A stretch of 64,000 bases of DNA from Rhodobium gokarnense (GCF_025961475.1 NZ_JAOQNS010000001.1:124001-188000); one strand, 5' to 3'; shown: positions 1 through 10,843, numbered from the stretch's first letter. Program-made: numbers and translations. The notes: generated by a model not told the origin, from the letters alone.

Positions 1-1
1 G

Positions 2-340
2 GAACAGGCCGGCGTCATCCGCGGATATCGGACGCTTCTGGAGGAAAAGACGCTCGGCTTCGACGTCACGGCGTTCGCCATGGTCGGGCTCGCCTCCCAG
101 GCGGAAGCCGATCTCGTCGCGTTCGAAGATCTGGTGCGCGGCTGGGGCATCGTGCGCGACTGCTGGATGCTGTCGGGCGAGATCGACTTCATGCTGCTAT
201 GCGTCGCGCCGGACCTGCAGTCGTTCCAGAACTTCATCATCGGCGAGTTGACCAAGGCGCCGCAGGTCGACAGCGTGCGCACCGCGCTCACCATCCGCCA
301 CAGCAAGGACGCCGGCGGCGCGCCGCTGGAGCTGCTGTAG
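2..340 (+). CDS. Lrp/AsnC-family transcriptional regulator, C-terminal part (5' end outside window)
   Basis: The reading frame is open from the first bases of the window and ends at a TAG, so only the last 112 residues are present. They match the ligand-sensing RAM domain of Lrp/AsnC regulators: a beta-alpha-beta-beta-alpha-beta pattern with the typical W-x-L-S-G-x-x-D-F core near the middle and a closing stretch ending in T-A-L-T-I-R-H. The N-terminal winged helix that would bind DNA is missing because it lies outside the window. The ligand, usually an amino acid, cannot be told from this part. It converges on greA with about 30 bp between the stops. Confidence 0.85.
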   Translation, partial: EQAGVIRGYRTLLEEKTLGFDVTAFAMVGLASQAEADLVAFEDLVRGWGIVRDCWMLSGEIDFMLLCVAPDLQSFQNFIIGELTKAPQVDSVRTALTIRHSKDAGGAPLELL

Positions 341-370
341 CCCTGGCGGCGGCCGGAGACGGCTCGTTTT

Positions 371-844
371 CTAGACGAACTTGACCGCGAGGATCTCGTA
401 GGCGCGGGCGCCGCCCGGGGCCGCGACCTCGATCGAATCGCCGACGCTCTTGCCGATCATGGCGCGGGCGATCGGCGAGGAAATGGAAATCTTGCCCGAC
501 TTCACGTCGGCCTCGATGTCGCCGACGATCTTGTAGGTCTTTTCCTCGTCGGTGTCCTCGTCGACGATCGTCACCGTGGCGCCGAACTTGACGGTGTCGC
601 CGCCGAGCTTCGTCGGATCGATGATGTTGGCGCGCGAGAGCTGGTCCTCGATCTCGGCGATGCGGCCCTCATTGTGGCTCTGCTGTTCCTTGGCCGCATG
701 GTATTCCGCGTTTTCCGACAGGTCACCATGGGCGCGGGCTTCAGAAATCGCCTGGATGATGCGCGGACGCTCCTCAACGGTGCGCCGTTTGAACTCCGCC
801 TCGAGTGCCTGATGCCCCTCGATGGTCATCGGAATCTTATCCAT
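371..844 (-). CDS. greA: Transcription elongation factor GreA
   Basis: This 157-residue protein has the usual GreA length and layout. An N-terminal coiled coil of about 75 residues contains the acidic tip ([11 protein letters not shown]), and a C-terminal FKBP-like domain ends with the [10 protein letters not shown] motif. GreA enters the RNA polymerase secondary channel and stimulates cleavage of backtracked RNA. It lies 127 bp downstream of carB on the same strand, a common alphaproteobacterial arrangement, and may be co-transcribed with it. Confidence 0.97.
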   Translation of the reverse strand: MDKIPMTIEGHQALEAEFKRRTVEERPRIIQAISEARAHGDLSENAEYHAAKEQQSHNEGRIAEIEDQLSRANIIDPTKLGGDTVKFGATVTIVDEDTDEEKTYKIVGDIEADVKSGKISISSPIARAMIGKSVGDSIEVAAPGGARAYEILAVKFV

Positions 845-971
845 GGGTCAACGACCTCTTCATGTCTTCAATGCGGCCTTGTATATCGCGCATCCCGGCG
901 CGAAACCGCACACAGATGAACCCCCGCTCGGATACCGCGGCCATTTGCGCGGAGCCGGAACAGGCGGAAAA

Positions 972-4490
<3,519 letters not shown>

Positions 4491-4636
4491 GTGCTCTCGC
4501 AAGGGGGCCCGTGGGCCCGCGGGATTCGAACACCGAAAGTGCGTGGATGGCTATGCGAAGCCGCGCCGGGTTCTACACGATAGGATGGGCGATGGCCAGC
4601 CAAATCCGGCCAACATGACGCAGGCGCGCCGGCGGC

Positions 4637-5014
4637 CTACCCGGTGTTTTTGGCGGTATCGAGCGGCGTTTCGACGGCGACGCCGTCCGCCTTTGGCGCA
4701 TCGGCGGAAAGCTCCGGCTCGAGCGGGCCGGAATGGGCCTCCAGGTCGCCGCCCGGAGCGACCGCGACGACCAGTTCGCCGTCGAAATCGGTGACGCCTT
4801 TCGACAGCGCGTAGCAGGCGAGGCGCACCGATTTGGGGATGGTGACCTTCTTACCGTCGCGCCTGCCCTTTTCGTAGTACTGGATCATCCGCTTTTTCAG
4901 CCCGAGGGCGTCGGCGGCGTCCTTCTGTTTCCAGCCGAGGGCCCTGCGCCAGGCGCGGAATTTCTCCGGGCTCATCGGGATGTCGTCGTCGCCGGATTTT
5001 TCAGCTTTTTTCAT
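4637..5014 (-). CDS. XRE-type helix-turn-helix regulator, likely autoregulated
   Basis: The 125-residue protein has one HTH domain at about residues 16-71 (S-P-E-K-F-R-A-W-R-R-A-L-G-W-K-Q-K-D-A-A), with recognition helix K-K-R-M-I-Q-Y-Y-E-K-G. The C-terminal 50 residues are acidic, proline-rich and probably disordered. The ATG at residue MKKAEK was chosen. The open frame extends 43 codons further upstream, but that part crosses the operator cluster and has no regulator-like sequence. The gene is divergent from the first 41-codon gene, and the shared region holds three copies of a GCAC-N3-GTGC palindrome. Two later copies share the same layout in front of the second 41-codon gene. Inference: this protein binds those sites and represses both its own gene and the microprotein genes. 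Confidence 0.8.
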   Translation of the reverse strand: MKKAEKSGDDDIPMSPEKFRAWRRALGWKQKDAADALGLKKRMIQYYEKGRRDGKKVTIPKSVRLACYALSKGVTDFDGELVVAVAPGGDLEAHSGPLEPELSADAPKADGVAVETPLDTAKNTG

Positions 5015-5050
5015 GGAAACGCGCAGTTCGGAATCGGATGCGGCATCAGC

Positions 5051-5112
5051 GCACATTGTGCACCCTGGGCGTTGACAGAGGCGCACCGAGTACGCCAACG
5101 TGCACTCAGTGC
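5051..5112. promoter_or_regulatory. Operator cluster A: three GCAC-N3-GTGC palindromes in the divergent HTH/microprotein promoter region
   Basis: Sites are GCACATTGTGC at 5051-5061, GCACCGAGTAC at 5083-5093 (one mismatch in the right arm) and GCACTCAGTGC at 5102-5112. Centres are 32 and 19 bp apart. The middle site lies just after a perfect TTGACA. The adjacent HTH regulator is the obvious candidate ligand. That assignment is inference. Confidence 0.75.
5072..5100 (+). promoter_or_regulatory. Putative promoter for the first 41-codon gene
   Basis: A consensus -35 box TTGACA is at 5072-5077. A 17-bp spacer would place the -10 at 5095-5100, where the sequence CCAACG is poor. Support comes mainly from geometry. 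The palindromes are centred 16 bp before the first base and 11 bp after the last base of the -35 box, exactly as in the second promoter at 5617-5645. Confidence 0.4.
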
Positions 5113-5211
5113 TAATGAAGTCCGAATGGGCCTGCGGAGTCAATAGAGTCTCCGCAAACGTCGTGGGTTCGCAGCGGGGCGCAGGCTCGAACGAGCCGGG
5201 AGGAACGCGAG

Positions 5212-5337
5212 ATGCTGGCTGATCTCATCATAGGACGGGCGATGGTCGCTCCGCACGGGATCGATGTCCATCGGCATGCGACATTTTCCTGCAGCATGAC
5301 GCGCCTGATCCGCAAGGTGCTGAATTTCGGCGCCTGA
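5212..5337 (+). CDS. 41-residue microprotein, copy 1 (most divergent)
   Basis: The gene has an ATG with a strong Shine-Dalgarno (GGGAGGAA at 5198-5205, about six bases before the start) and ends in TGA after exactly 41 codons. The protein begins MLADLIIGRAMVAPHG and ends in a basic stretch R-L-I-R-K-V-L-N-F-G-A. It has the same length as the two related genes downstream and shares M1, R9, H20, A23, C27 and A41 with both, plus D18-V19 with copy 2. Most other positions are conservative changes. It is divergent from the HTH regulator and lies behind operator cluster A. No known domain was recognised and function is unknown. A chance open frame cannot be excluded from this copy alone. Confidence 0.6.
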   Translation: MLADLIIGRAMVAPHGIDVHRHATFSCSMTRLIRKVLNFGA

Positions 5338-5595
5338 CGGCCGCGTTTCTTGGGTCCGCCGAGGGCACCGCTTGCCGGCCTTTCGCGGCCTGCAACATGC
5401 CGCTTTCCGTCCCATCATACCGCTCGGCAGGCCACCGGCGCGTCGTGCCGCGACCGGTCGGCGGATTCTTCGGCGCCGGCCCGTCCGGGCGACGGCGAGC
5501 GGCCGGGATGTGCGGTTTTCGTCCCCTAATTCCTGGTTGCGGACCGGCGGCCGTGGCCGCTGCAGGAAACATTTACCGTAAATATCGCCATTTGC
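5338..5595. other. Non-coding stretch between microprotein genes 1 and 2
   Basis: No supported gene is visible in this 258-bp GC-rich stretch. Open frames cross it on both strands, but they lack ribosome-binding sites and family-like sequence. There is no clear terminator after copy 1, unlike after copies 2 and 3. The last 35 bp become AT-rich and lead into operator cluster B. Confidence 0.5.
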
Positions 5596-5669
5596 GCACA
5601 GTGTGCATTTTTTGGCTTGAAATAGTGGCACTCTGTGCGTATCTATCATTTCGAAGATGCACCAAGTGC
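5596..5669. promoter_or_regulatory. Operator cluster B: three phased GCAC-N3-GTGC palindromes
   Basis: Perfect copies are at 5596-5606 (GCACAGTGTGC), 5628-5638 (GCACTCTGTGC) and 5659-5669 (GCACCAAGTGC). Centres are 32 and 31 bp apart, close to three DNA turns, so all three face the same side of the helix. The middle copy lies inside the promoter spacer, a classic repressor position. The same element occurs in cluster A beside the HTH gene. Confidence 0.85.
5617..5645 (+). promoter_or_regulatory. Promoter of the second 41-codon gene
   Basis: TTGAAA at 5617-5622 and TATCTA at 5640-5645 are separated by 17 bp. The operator at 5628-5638 fills the spacer, so a bound protein would block RNA polymerase. 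The expected start would be near 5652, giving a leader of about 85 bases. Confidence 0.55.
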
Positions 5670-5736
5670 ACCCAAGACGACAAGCTCCCCTCAAGAGGGA
5701 GTCCCGGCGATGCCGGGTGACACAAGGAGAAGAAAA

Positions 5737-5862
5737 ATGGCCGTCAACATTCTTGTTGCGCGCAGCTATATGGGGCACCGCAAGGTGGACGTTCACACGT
5801 CCGCCCTGGTCTGGTGCAAGCTGAATGCCGCCTTCAAGCGGCTCCGCGGGCTGTTCGCCTGA
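5737..5862 (+). CDS. 41-residue microprotein, copy 2
   Basis: The ATG is preceded by a strong Shine-Dalgarno (AAGGAGAAG at 5724-5732), and the frame closes after 41 codons. The protein starts MAVNILVARSYMGHRKVDVH, has a W26-C27-K28-L29 core and ends in a basic tail (K-R-L-R-G-L-F-A). It shares 26 of 41 residues with copy 3, with no gaps. The frame is open further upstream, but the upstream codons run through the operators, so the internal ATG is the real start. A perfect 12-bp terminator stem follows. No domain was recognised. The N-terminal hydrophobic stretch plus basic C-terminal half suggests a small amphipathic or nucleic-acid or membrane-associated peptide, which is inference only. Confidence 0.8.
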   Translation: MAVNILVARSYMGHRKVDVHTSALVWCKLNAAFKRLRGLFA

Positions 5863-5887
5863 CCCAAGGCGATTTGTGACCCCCTGA

Positions 5888-5926
5888 ACGAAAGGGCGCG
5901 GCCTCGGCTGCGCCCTTTCGTTGTTT
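5888..5926 (+). terminator. Rho-independent terminator after microprotein gene 2
   Basis: ACGAAAGGGCGC (5888-5899) pairs perfectly with GCGCCCTTTCGT (5910-5921) around a 10-base loop and is followed by a short T-rich run. The stem core is repeated in the terminator of copy 3. Confidence 0.85.
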
Positions 5927-6056
5927 GCGGCGGGGCGGGCAACGGGGCATGAACGGAACTGTCACGGTAAGCCCGCGCTAACCGAATATATGCACGAATT
6001 CACAACTTTAGGATTGTAGTTTGCGGGCCTCGACCGGCTGACACGAGGATGAGCAG

Positions 6057-6182
6057 ATGGCTCTCAACATTCTGGTTGCCCGCAGCTATTTCGGACAGCG
6101 CAAGGTCAATCTGCACAACACCGCAGTGGCCTGGTGCAAGCTGACCTCCGCCGTCAAGCGGATCCGTCGGACCTTCGCCTGA
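6057..6182 (+). CDS. 41-residue microprotein, copy 3
   Basis: The gene uses an ATG with a GAGGATGAG ribosome site (6045-6053) and is exactly 41 codons long. The protein starts MALNILVARSYFGQRKVNLH, has the same W-C-K-L core as copy 2 and ends K-R-I-R-R-T-F-A. The changes from copy 2 are mostly conservative (V/L, D/N, L/I), which is the pattern expected for a selected protein. The 194-bp gap in front has only a GCAC half-site (5992-5995) and no full palindrome, so this copy may be under separate control. Its terminator resembles that of copy 2, which suggests duplication of a gene-plus-terminator unit. Confidence 0.8.
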   Translation: MALNILVARSYFGQRKVNLHNTAVAWCKLTSAVKRIRRTFA

Positions 6183-6211
6183 CGGCCCGCACTTTCCGAT
6201 GCAGGAACGAC

Positions 6212-6247
6212 AAGGGCGCGGCCCCGGCCGCGCCCTTTCGCTGTTTT
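6212..6247 (+). terminator. Rho-independent terminator after microprotein gene 3
   Basis: AAGGGCGCGGCC (6212-6223) pairs with GGCCGCGCCCTT (6226-6237) and is followed by TCGCTGTTTT. It is a near copy of the terminator at 5888-5926. Confidence 0.85.
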
Positions 6248-6361
6248 CGGCCCGCCCGTCTCTTTTCCTTCGAAACCGGTTCCCAGGTCCGGCAGTGACG
6301 CGCTACTGTCGCGCATTGCGGCCCGTGAGCGTGGCCGAGCCACGGATATGGGAGACCGGCG

Positions 6362-7216
6362 ATGCGCTGGCGGGGACGACGGCAGAGTTCCAACATCGAT
6401 GACCGGCGCGGCGGGCGCGTGGTGCGCCGGGCAGGTGGCGGCAGCATCCTTTTCGTGCTCATCGCCATCGGTGCCTCGCTCCTCTTCGGCATCGATCCGC
6501 GCCAGGTCCTTGGCATTCTTGAGGGCGGACAGACCGTCTCGCAGCAACGCCAGACGGCGCCGGCGGGCGGGCGCAACGACGAGGGCAGGGCGTTTGTCAG
6601 CGTCGTCCTCGCCGACACGGAAGACGTCTGGAACCGGGTCTTTGCCGCCAACGACCTGAAATATGAGGAGCCGACGCTGGTGCTCTTTTCCGGCCGCGCC
6701 CGCTCGGCCTGCGGGTTCGCCAGCGCCGCGAGCGGGCCGTTCTACTGTCCGGGAGACCGGCAGGTCTATATCGACCTGGCCTTCTATGAGGAGCTGCGCC
6801 GGCGCTTCAAGGCGCCGGGCGATTTCGCGCAGGCCTATGTGATTGCCCACGAGGTCGGCCACCATGTTCAGAACCTCACCGGCGTCCTGCCAGAGTTCAA
6901 CCGGCGCCGCCAGACCCTGTCGGAGCGCGAGGCCAACCAGCTCTCCGTGCGGGTCGAGTTACAGGCGGACTGCTATGCCGGGGTCTGGGCGCATTTCACC
7001 CAGCAAAAGGGGCTGCTGGAGGCCGGCGACATCGAGGAGGCGCTGAACGCGGCGCACCAGATCGGCGACGACGCGATCCAGAAGCGGACGCAGGGCTATG
7101 TGGTGCCCGACGCCTTCAACCACGGCACCTCGGAACAGCGCGCGCGCTGGTTCCGGCGCGGGCTGTCGTCGGGCAAGGTCTCGGACTGCGACACGTTTTC
7201 CGGGCGGCGGGTTTAA
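6362..7216 (+). CDS. YpfJ-family neutral zinc metallopeptidase, membrane-anchored
   Basis: The 284-residue protein belongs to the putative neutral zinc metallopeptidase family (YpfJ, PF04228). The N-terminus M-R-W-R-G-R-R-Q-S-S-N-I-D-D-R-R-G is the family signature. One membrane helix spans about residues 27-44, so the catalytic part probably faces the periplasm. The zinc site is H163-E-V-G-H167-H, with the E-L-Q-A-D-C-Y-A-G motif at 199-207 supplying the likely third ligand. Cysteines near 117 and 129 could form a disulphide. The substrate is unknown for the family. It lies 115 bp after the terminator of the third microprotein gene on the same strand, so it is probably transcribed separately. 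Confidence 0.93.
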   Translation: MRWRGRRQSSNIDDRRGGRVVRRAGGGSILFVLIAIGASLLFGIDPRQVLGILEGGQTVSQQRQTAPAGGRNDEGRAFVSVVLADTEDVWNRVFAANDLKYEEPTLVLFSGRARSACGFASAASGPFYCPGDRQVYIDLAFYEELRRRFKAPGDFAQAYVIAHEVGHHVQNLTGVLPEFNRRRQTLSEREANQLSVRVELQADCYAGVWAHFTQQKGLLEAGDIEEALNAAHQIGDDAIQKRTQGYVVPDAFNHGTSEQRARWFRRGLSSGKVSDCDTFSGRRV

Positions 7217-7252
7217 GAAAAAGTCCTGTTCACGCCGGAGGCGTGCCGGGTT

Positions 7253-8047
7253 CTATCTCGACGTCGCGGCTCGGCCCGGCGTTTTCCAGCTTCCGAACAG
7301 CGACTTCGGTTCCCGCGCCCGGGCCATGGCGACGATCCGCTCGACCATGAGGCGCCCGAAGGCGACGTTGGCGTGGTGGACGTCCTTGGGACCTTCATGG
7401 TCGTATTCCATGCGCGTCGTGCCGTCGGCGGCGATCGTCTCTTCCGGCTGCTCGACAATGTCGATATCCCGCGCGCGCAAACGGTCTTTCACATAGCTGC
7501 GATAGCGCTCCGATATGTGGCTGCACACCTCGAGCCTGTGCTTTTCCAGATAGGGGGAGTCGGAAAAAAACCGCGGCGCTTCGACGACGGCGACCTGAAG
7601 CCCGACATCGACGAGCGCTTCGACGAAGCCGCAGGCGTATTGCGCATCCTGCTGGATCAGGGCGGCGACCGCCGCCTCGGACAAGGGGATTTCCCAATCG
7701 GCCTGACGAAGGTTCCAGGGCACATAGGTGCGCCAATTGTATTCTCTGAGGATCCTCGATGTGTTCAAGGGCAGACTTACGAAGTAATGGGCAGCTTTTT
7801 TTTGCTTACGCAGGCTTTGGATGGGAAAAATGCGACCTTTGTTCAATCTTGTCCCGTCCGGTTTTTTTAACTCCCGAACGCGGACGAACTTTTTTTCCTC
7901 GTTGACGTTGAAGAAATCTTCCTTGGCAACCGCCCCTGAGCCGATCGGCTCGAAGAGGATGTCGTAGCCTTGTGCGAGCGGGCTCCGGTCGTAGCCCCGC
8001 TTCAAAACGCCGATATGGGAGTCTCCGGTGATGACGATCGGTTTCAT
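7253..8047 (-). CDS. SGNH-like hydrolase-fold protein paired with GSCFA gene
   Basis: The 264-residue product opens with M-K-P-I-V-I-T-G-D-S-H, an SGNH/GDSL block I variant with His after the nucleophile Ser. Near the end it has D-V-H-H-A-N, compatible with the Asp-x-x-His block V. This suggests an esterase- or acyltransferase-like fold acting on an acylated sugar or similar ester. The start overlaps the stop of the upstream GSCFA gene by four bases (ATGA), so the two are translationally coupled. The frame is open further upstream, but that part lies inside the GSCFA gene. Its exact substrate is unknown. Confidence 0.7.
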   Translation of the reverse strand: MKPIVITGDSHIGVLKRGYDRSPLAQGYDILFEPIGSGAVAKEDFFNVNEEKKFVRVRELKKPDGTRLNKGRIFPIQSLRKQKKAAHYFVSLPLNTSRILREYNWRTYVPWNLRQADWEIPLSEAAVAALIQQDAQYACGFVEALVDVGLQVAVVEAPRFFSDSPYLEKHRLEVCSHISERYRSYVKDRLRARDIDIVEQPEETIAADGTTRMEYDHEGPKDVHHANVAFGRLMVERIVAMARAREPKSLFGSWKTPGRAATSR

Positions 8048-9144
8048 CGCACGGCACTTTCCGGACCGAAGGCGGCGAGCAATTCTTCCTCGCAGGCGAT
8101 ATCGTCCTCCTCGTCGGCGGCCGATAAGGCGTCGTGGCCGGTGGTATCCTTGCCGGGGCTGGCCGCTTCGCCCGCCTCCATGTTCTTTTTGAAGCCCTTG
8201 TCGCCGAGGCAGGCAAAGAACGACGACATCACGAAATCGACGCCCTCGGGCGCCACCGAGCGCATGTTCGGCTCGAAGAAGAGCCCCCGGTAGCACGGGT
8301 TCGTGACGATCTCATAGGACGGAAAGTAGTCGACGAATTCGAAGGCCGATGCGGTGTCGCCGGCGACCGCGCGGAGCGTCGATTTGGAGTAGGTCGTCGC
8401 CACCAGGACATGGGTGTCGGTGGCCGTTGCGGTCAACGGCACCGGCGAGACGGTCAGGAGAAACCGGAGGTCCGGGTTGACTTCGCGCATCATGGTGATC
8501 GCGTCGTGCAAATCGGCCAGAATCTCCGGGTAGGTGAGATTTGAGAACACGTGCAGGTCGGGGTCGAACTCTCCGGCCGCCGTGCCCGGGCACATCGGGT
8601 AATGGATCCCGGTCTCCCGGTTCGACCAGCTTTCCGTCAATCCGAGGGTGAAAACGAAGACCTTCGCGTTGCCGATGGCCCGACGGACGGCATCGATCGT
8701 ACCGGCCCGGGAGATGCGCGCTTCGTCGAGGGATGCGAACCCGTCCGGCTCGACGACCGGCCGGAACGGATCGTAGTAGCGTCCGTCCTTTTCCCAGAAT
8801 TCGTCCGGCGGGGCTTCGCGTTTGAGGGCCCATGAAACCCATTGGCGCAGCAGCGCGGTGGTGTAGATGTTGCCGGTTCGAAAAGAGAAGATGCCGTAGT
8901 TGAACGCGTCGGCGCTGGCTTTTGGCATCTTCGGCGGAGCCGGTTCGGCATCAAACCAGTTGTACCGCCGTGCGCTGAAGGCGCGGCCGATATGCTGGGC
9001 GAAACACGACCCGGCCGTGACGATGGCATCGCGTCTTGAAATCGGAAATTTCGGGGTCCACAGCGGCCCTATCGCAAGGGCATTCTTTTCGGCGACGGCG
9101 GTGCGCCAGAATGCTGCCGGACCCTGACTGTTATAGGGCGTCAA
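8044..9144 (-). CDS. GSCFA-domain protein
   Basis: The 366-residue protein carries the name-giving motif A-G-S-C-F-A-Q-H-I-G at about residues 43-52 and the family's F-x-L-G-L-T-E-S-W and S-P-V-P-L-x-A-T motifs, as in PF08885. GSCFA proteins are SGNH-related and are thought to act on surface polysaccharides or their acyl groups. The C-terminal 50 residues are acidic and extend beyond the domain. The start appears to be TTG, with GGAGG nine bases upstream, because no ATG precedes the motif. It is coupled to the downstream SGNH-like gene. Confidence 0.85.
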   Translation of the reverse strand: MTPYNSQGPAAFWRTAVAEKNALAIGPLWTPKFPISRRDAIVTAGSCFAQHIGRAFSARRYNWFDAEPAPPKMPKASADAFNYGIFSFRTGNIYTTALLRQWVSWALKREAPPDEFWEKDGRYYDPFRPVVEPDGFASLDEARISRAGTIDAVRRAIGNAKVFVFTLGLTESWSNRETGIHYPMCPGTAAGEFDPDLHVFSNLTYPEILADLHDAITMMREVNPDLRFLLTVSPVPLTATATDTHVLVATTYSKSTLRAVAGDTASAFEFVDYFPSYEIVTNPCYRGLFFEPNMRSVAPEGVDFVMSSFFACLGDKGFKKNMEAGEAASPGKDTTGHDALSAADEEDDIACEEELLAAFGPESAVR

Positions 9145-9171
9145 TGGTGGCGGCCTCCGGAAATCGCACCA

Positions 9172-9200
9172 AATAAATCATGTATCCAGCGTATATGCAA
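9172..9200 (-). promoter_or_regulatory. Putative promoter of the GSCFA/SGNH pair
   Basis: On the minus strand, TTGCAT (9200-9195) and TTTATT (9177-9172) are separated by 17 bp, about 30 bp before the TTG start. This is the only AT-rich patch in the 303-bp gap between the GSCFA gene and carA. No other feature was seen in the rest of that gap. Confidence 0.4.
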
Positions 9201-9447
9201 TTCTGGATAGCTGTGAGTCGAGCGCTCAAAGTGACGCAATGTCGGCGCATTTTTTGTCGTCGTCGGCAATCTTCCCAGATGTTACCGACGATTTTCAGCC
9301 GCTCGTCGCCACGCCCCCGGAAGCCGGCATGTCTGTGCCGGGCGTTTCGCAGCACGGCGCAGGCTGAAAACGCAGCCCGATCGGAGGCGTCGTCGCACAG
9401 TTCCGCTGCCGCCGGGCGACGACGGCTGTTTGCTAGGGCGCCGGCGG

Positions 9448-10671
9448 CTATCCCGCGGCGCGGGCCTCGCCCGGTGCCGGGCGCTCGGCGATGGTCGCCT
9501 CGTTCTTGCGCTCACGGATGAGGTTGACGAAGCGGGTCATCAAATAGTGGCTGTCCTGCGGGCCGGGGGAGGCCTCCGGGTGGTACTGGACGGAGAATAC
9601 CGGCCGGTCCTTCAGCTTCAGCCCGCAATTGGAGCCGTCGAACAGCGAGACATGGGTCTCTTCCACATCGGCCGGCAGGCTGTCGCGGTCGACGGCGAAG
9701 CCGTGGTTCATGGAGGTGATCTCCACCTTGCCGGTGGTGTGGTCCTTGACCGGATGGTTGGCGCCGTGGTGGCCCTGGTGCATCTTCTTGGTGGCGCCGC
9801 CCAGCGCCAGCGCCAGCATCTGGTGGCCAAGGCAGATGCCGAAGACCGGCAGGTCGCTGTCGACGAGTTTTTTGATCTCCGGCACGGCATATTCGCCGGT
9901 CGCGGCCGGATCGCCCGGGCCGTTCGACAGGAACACCCCGTCCGGCTTAAGGGCCAGGATGTCGTCGGCCTTGGTGTCGGCCGGCACGACCGTCAGCTTG
10001 CAACCCTCGCGGGCGAGCAGGCGCAGGATGTTGCGCTTGATGCCGTAGTCGATGGCGACGACATGGTGGACCGGCTCTTCCATCCGGCCGTAGCCGGTGC
10101 CGAATTCCCACGGCGTCTCGTCCCAGGAAAAGCGCTGGGTGGAGGTCACCATTGGCACCAGGTCCATGCCCTCAAGGCCCGGCCAGGCGGCGGCCTCGGC
10201 CTTCAGCCGGTCGAGGTCGAACTTGCCGTCCGGGTCGTGGGCGATGACCGCATTCGGCATGCCGCTCTCGCGGATCAGGGCGGTGAGGGCGCGGGTGTCG
10301 ATGCCGGCGAGGCCGACGATGTCGCGGGCCTTCAGCCAGGCGTCCAGATGCTTGCCGGCGCGCCAGTTGGACGGGTCGGTGACCTCGGTCTTGGTGATGC
10401 AGCCGCGCACGCCCGAGGAGCCGGCCATGTTCACCGTCTCGATGTCCTCGTCATTGGTGCCGACATTGCCGATATGGGGGAAGGTGAAGGTGATGATCTG
10501 GCCGGCATAGGAGGGATCGGTCATGATCTCCTGGTAGCCGGTCATCGCGGTATTGAAGCAGACCTCGCCGACGGCCTCGCCGACGGCGCCGTAGCCGATC
10601 CCCTCAATCACGGTTCCGTTTGCGAGCACGAGCACCCCGGTCGGGCGCGGGTCTTGCCATGGGTCGGTCAT
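9448..10671 (-). CDS. carA: Carbamoyl-phosphate synthase small subunit
   Basis: The 407-residue glutaminase subunit hydrolyses glutamine and channels ammonia to CarB. The N-terminal CPSase small-chain domain is followed by a class I amidotransferase domain with nucleophile Cys280 in F-G-I-C-L-G-H-Q and the His364/Glu366 pair in Q-Y-H-P-E. The ATG giving MTDPWQ was chosen. The open frame extends 67 codons upstream, but that part runs through the promoter and has no CarA-like sequence. It is separated from carB by about 5 kb of accessory genes. Confidence 0.97.
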   Translation of the reverse strand: MTDPWQDPRPTGVLVLANGTVIEGIGYGAVGEAVGEVCFNTAMTGYQEIMTDPSYAGQIITFTFPHIGNVGTNDEDIETVNMAGSSGVRGCITKTEVTDPSNWRAGKHLDAWLKARDIVGLAGIDTRALTALIRESGMPNAVIAHDPDGKFDLDRLKAEAAAWPGLEGMDLVPMVTSTQRFSWDETPWEFGTGYGRMEEPVHHVVAIDYGIKRNILRLLAREGCKLTVVPADTKADDILALKPDGVFLSNGPGDPAATGEYAVPEIKKLVDSDLPVFGICLGHQMLALALGGATKKMHQGHHGANHPVKDHTTGKVEITSMNHGFAVDRDSLPADVEETHVSLFDGSNCGLKLKDRPVFSVQYHPEASPGPQDSHYLMTRFVNLIRERKNEATIAERPAPGEARAAG

Positions 10672-10843
10672 GATGCTGATTTTCCGTCCGAAACTGTTGT
10701 CTTTTCCGTCGCCGCGCCGCGCGTAAGGTGCGCGATAGCTCCGCACAAGAGCGTCCTCGCCGCGGAACTCCCTTGCGATGGCTGGCGTTACCGTGATGAC
10801 AGATGGGGTTCGCCCGCCCGGACTCAAGGCGTTCGAGCGCCAG

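Noticed and set aside
4637-5143. Longer start for the HTH regulator, 43 codons upstream
   Set aside because: The extra codons cross the operator palindromes and contain cysteine-rich sequence unlike the rest. The internal ATG gives a normal regulator.
5397-5720. Possible fourth microprotein (start M-P-L-S-V-P-S-Y-R-S with G-H-R-R-V-V)
   Set aside because: The R9-S10 and G-H-R-R-V positions resemble the family, but one residue is missing, the frame runs on past 41 codons, the core Trp-Cys is absent and no ribosome site precedes it. At most a decayed remnant.
5140-5796. A 218-codon minus-strand frame across the microprotein region
   Set aside because: It runs through both operator clusters and opposite two supported genes, has no family features and has no ribosome site.
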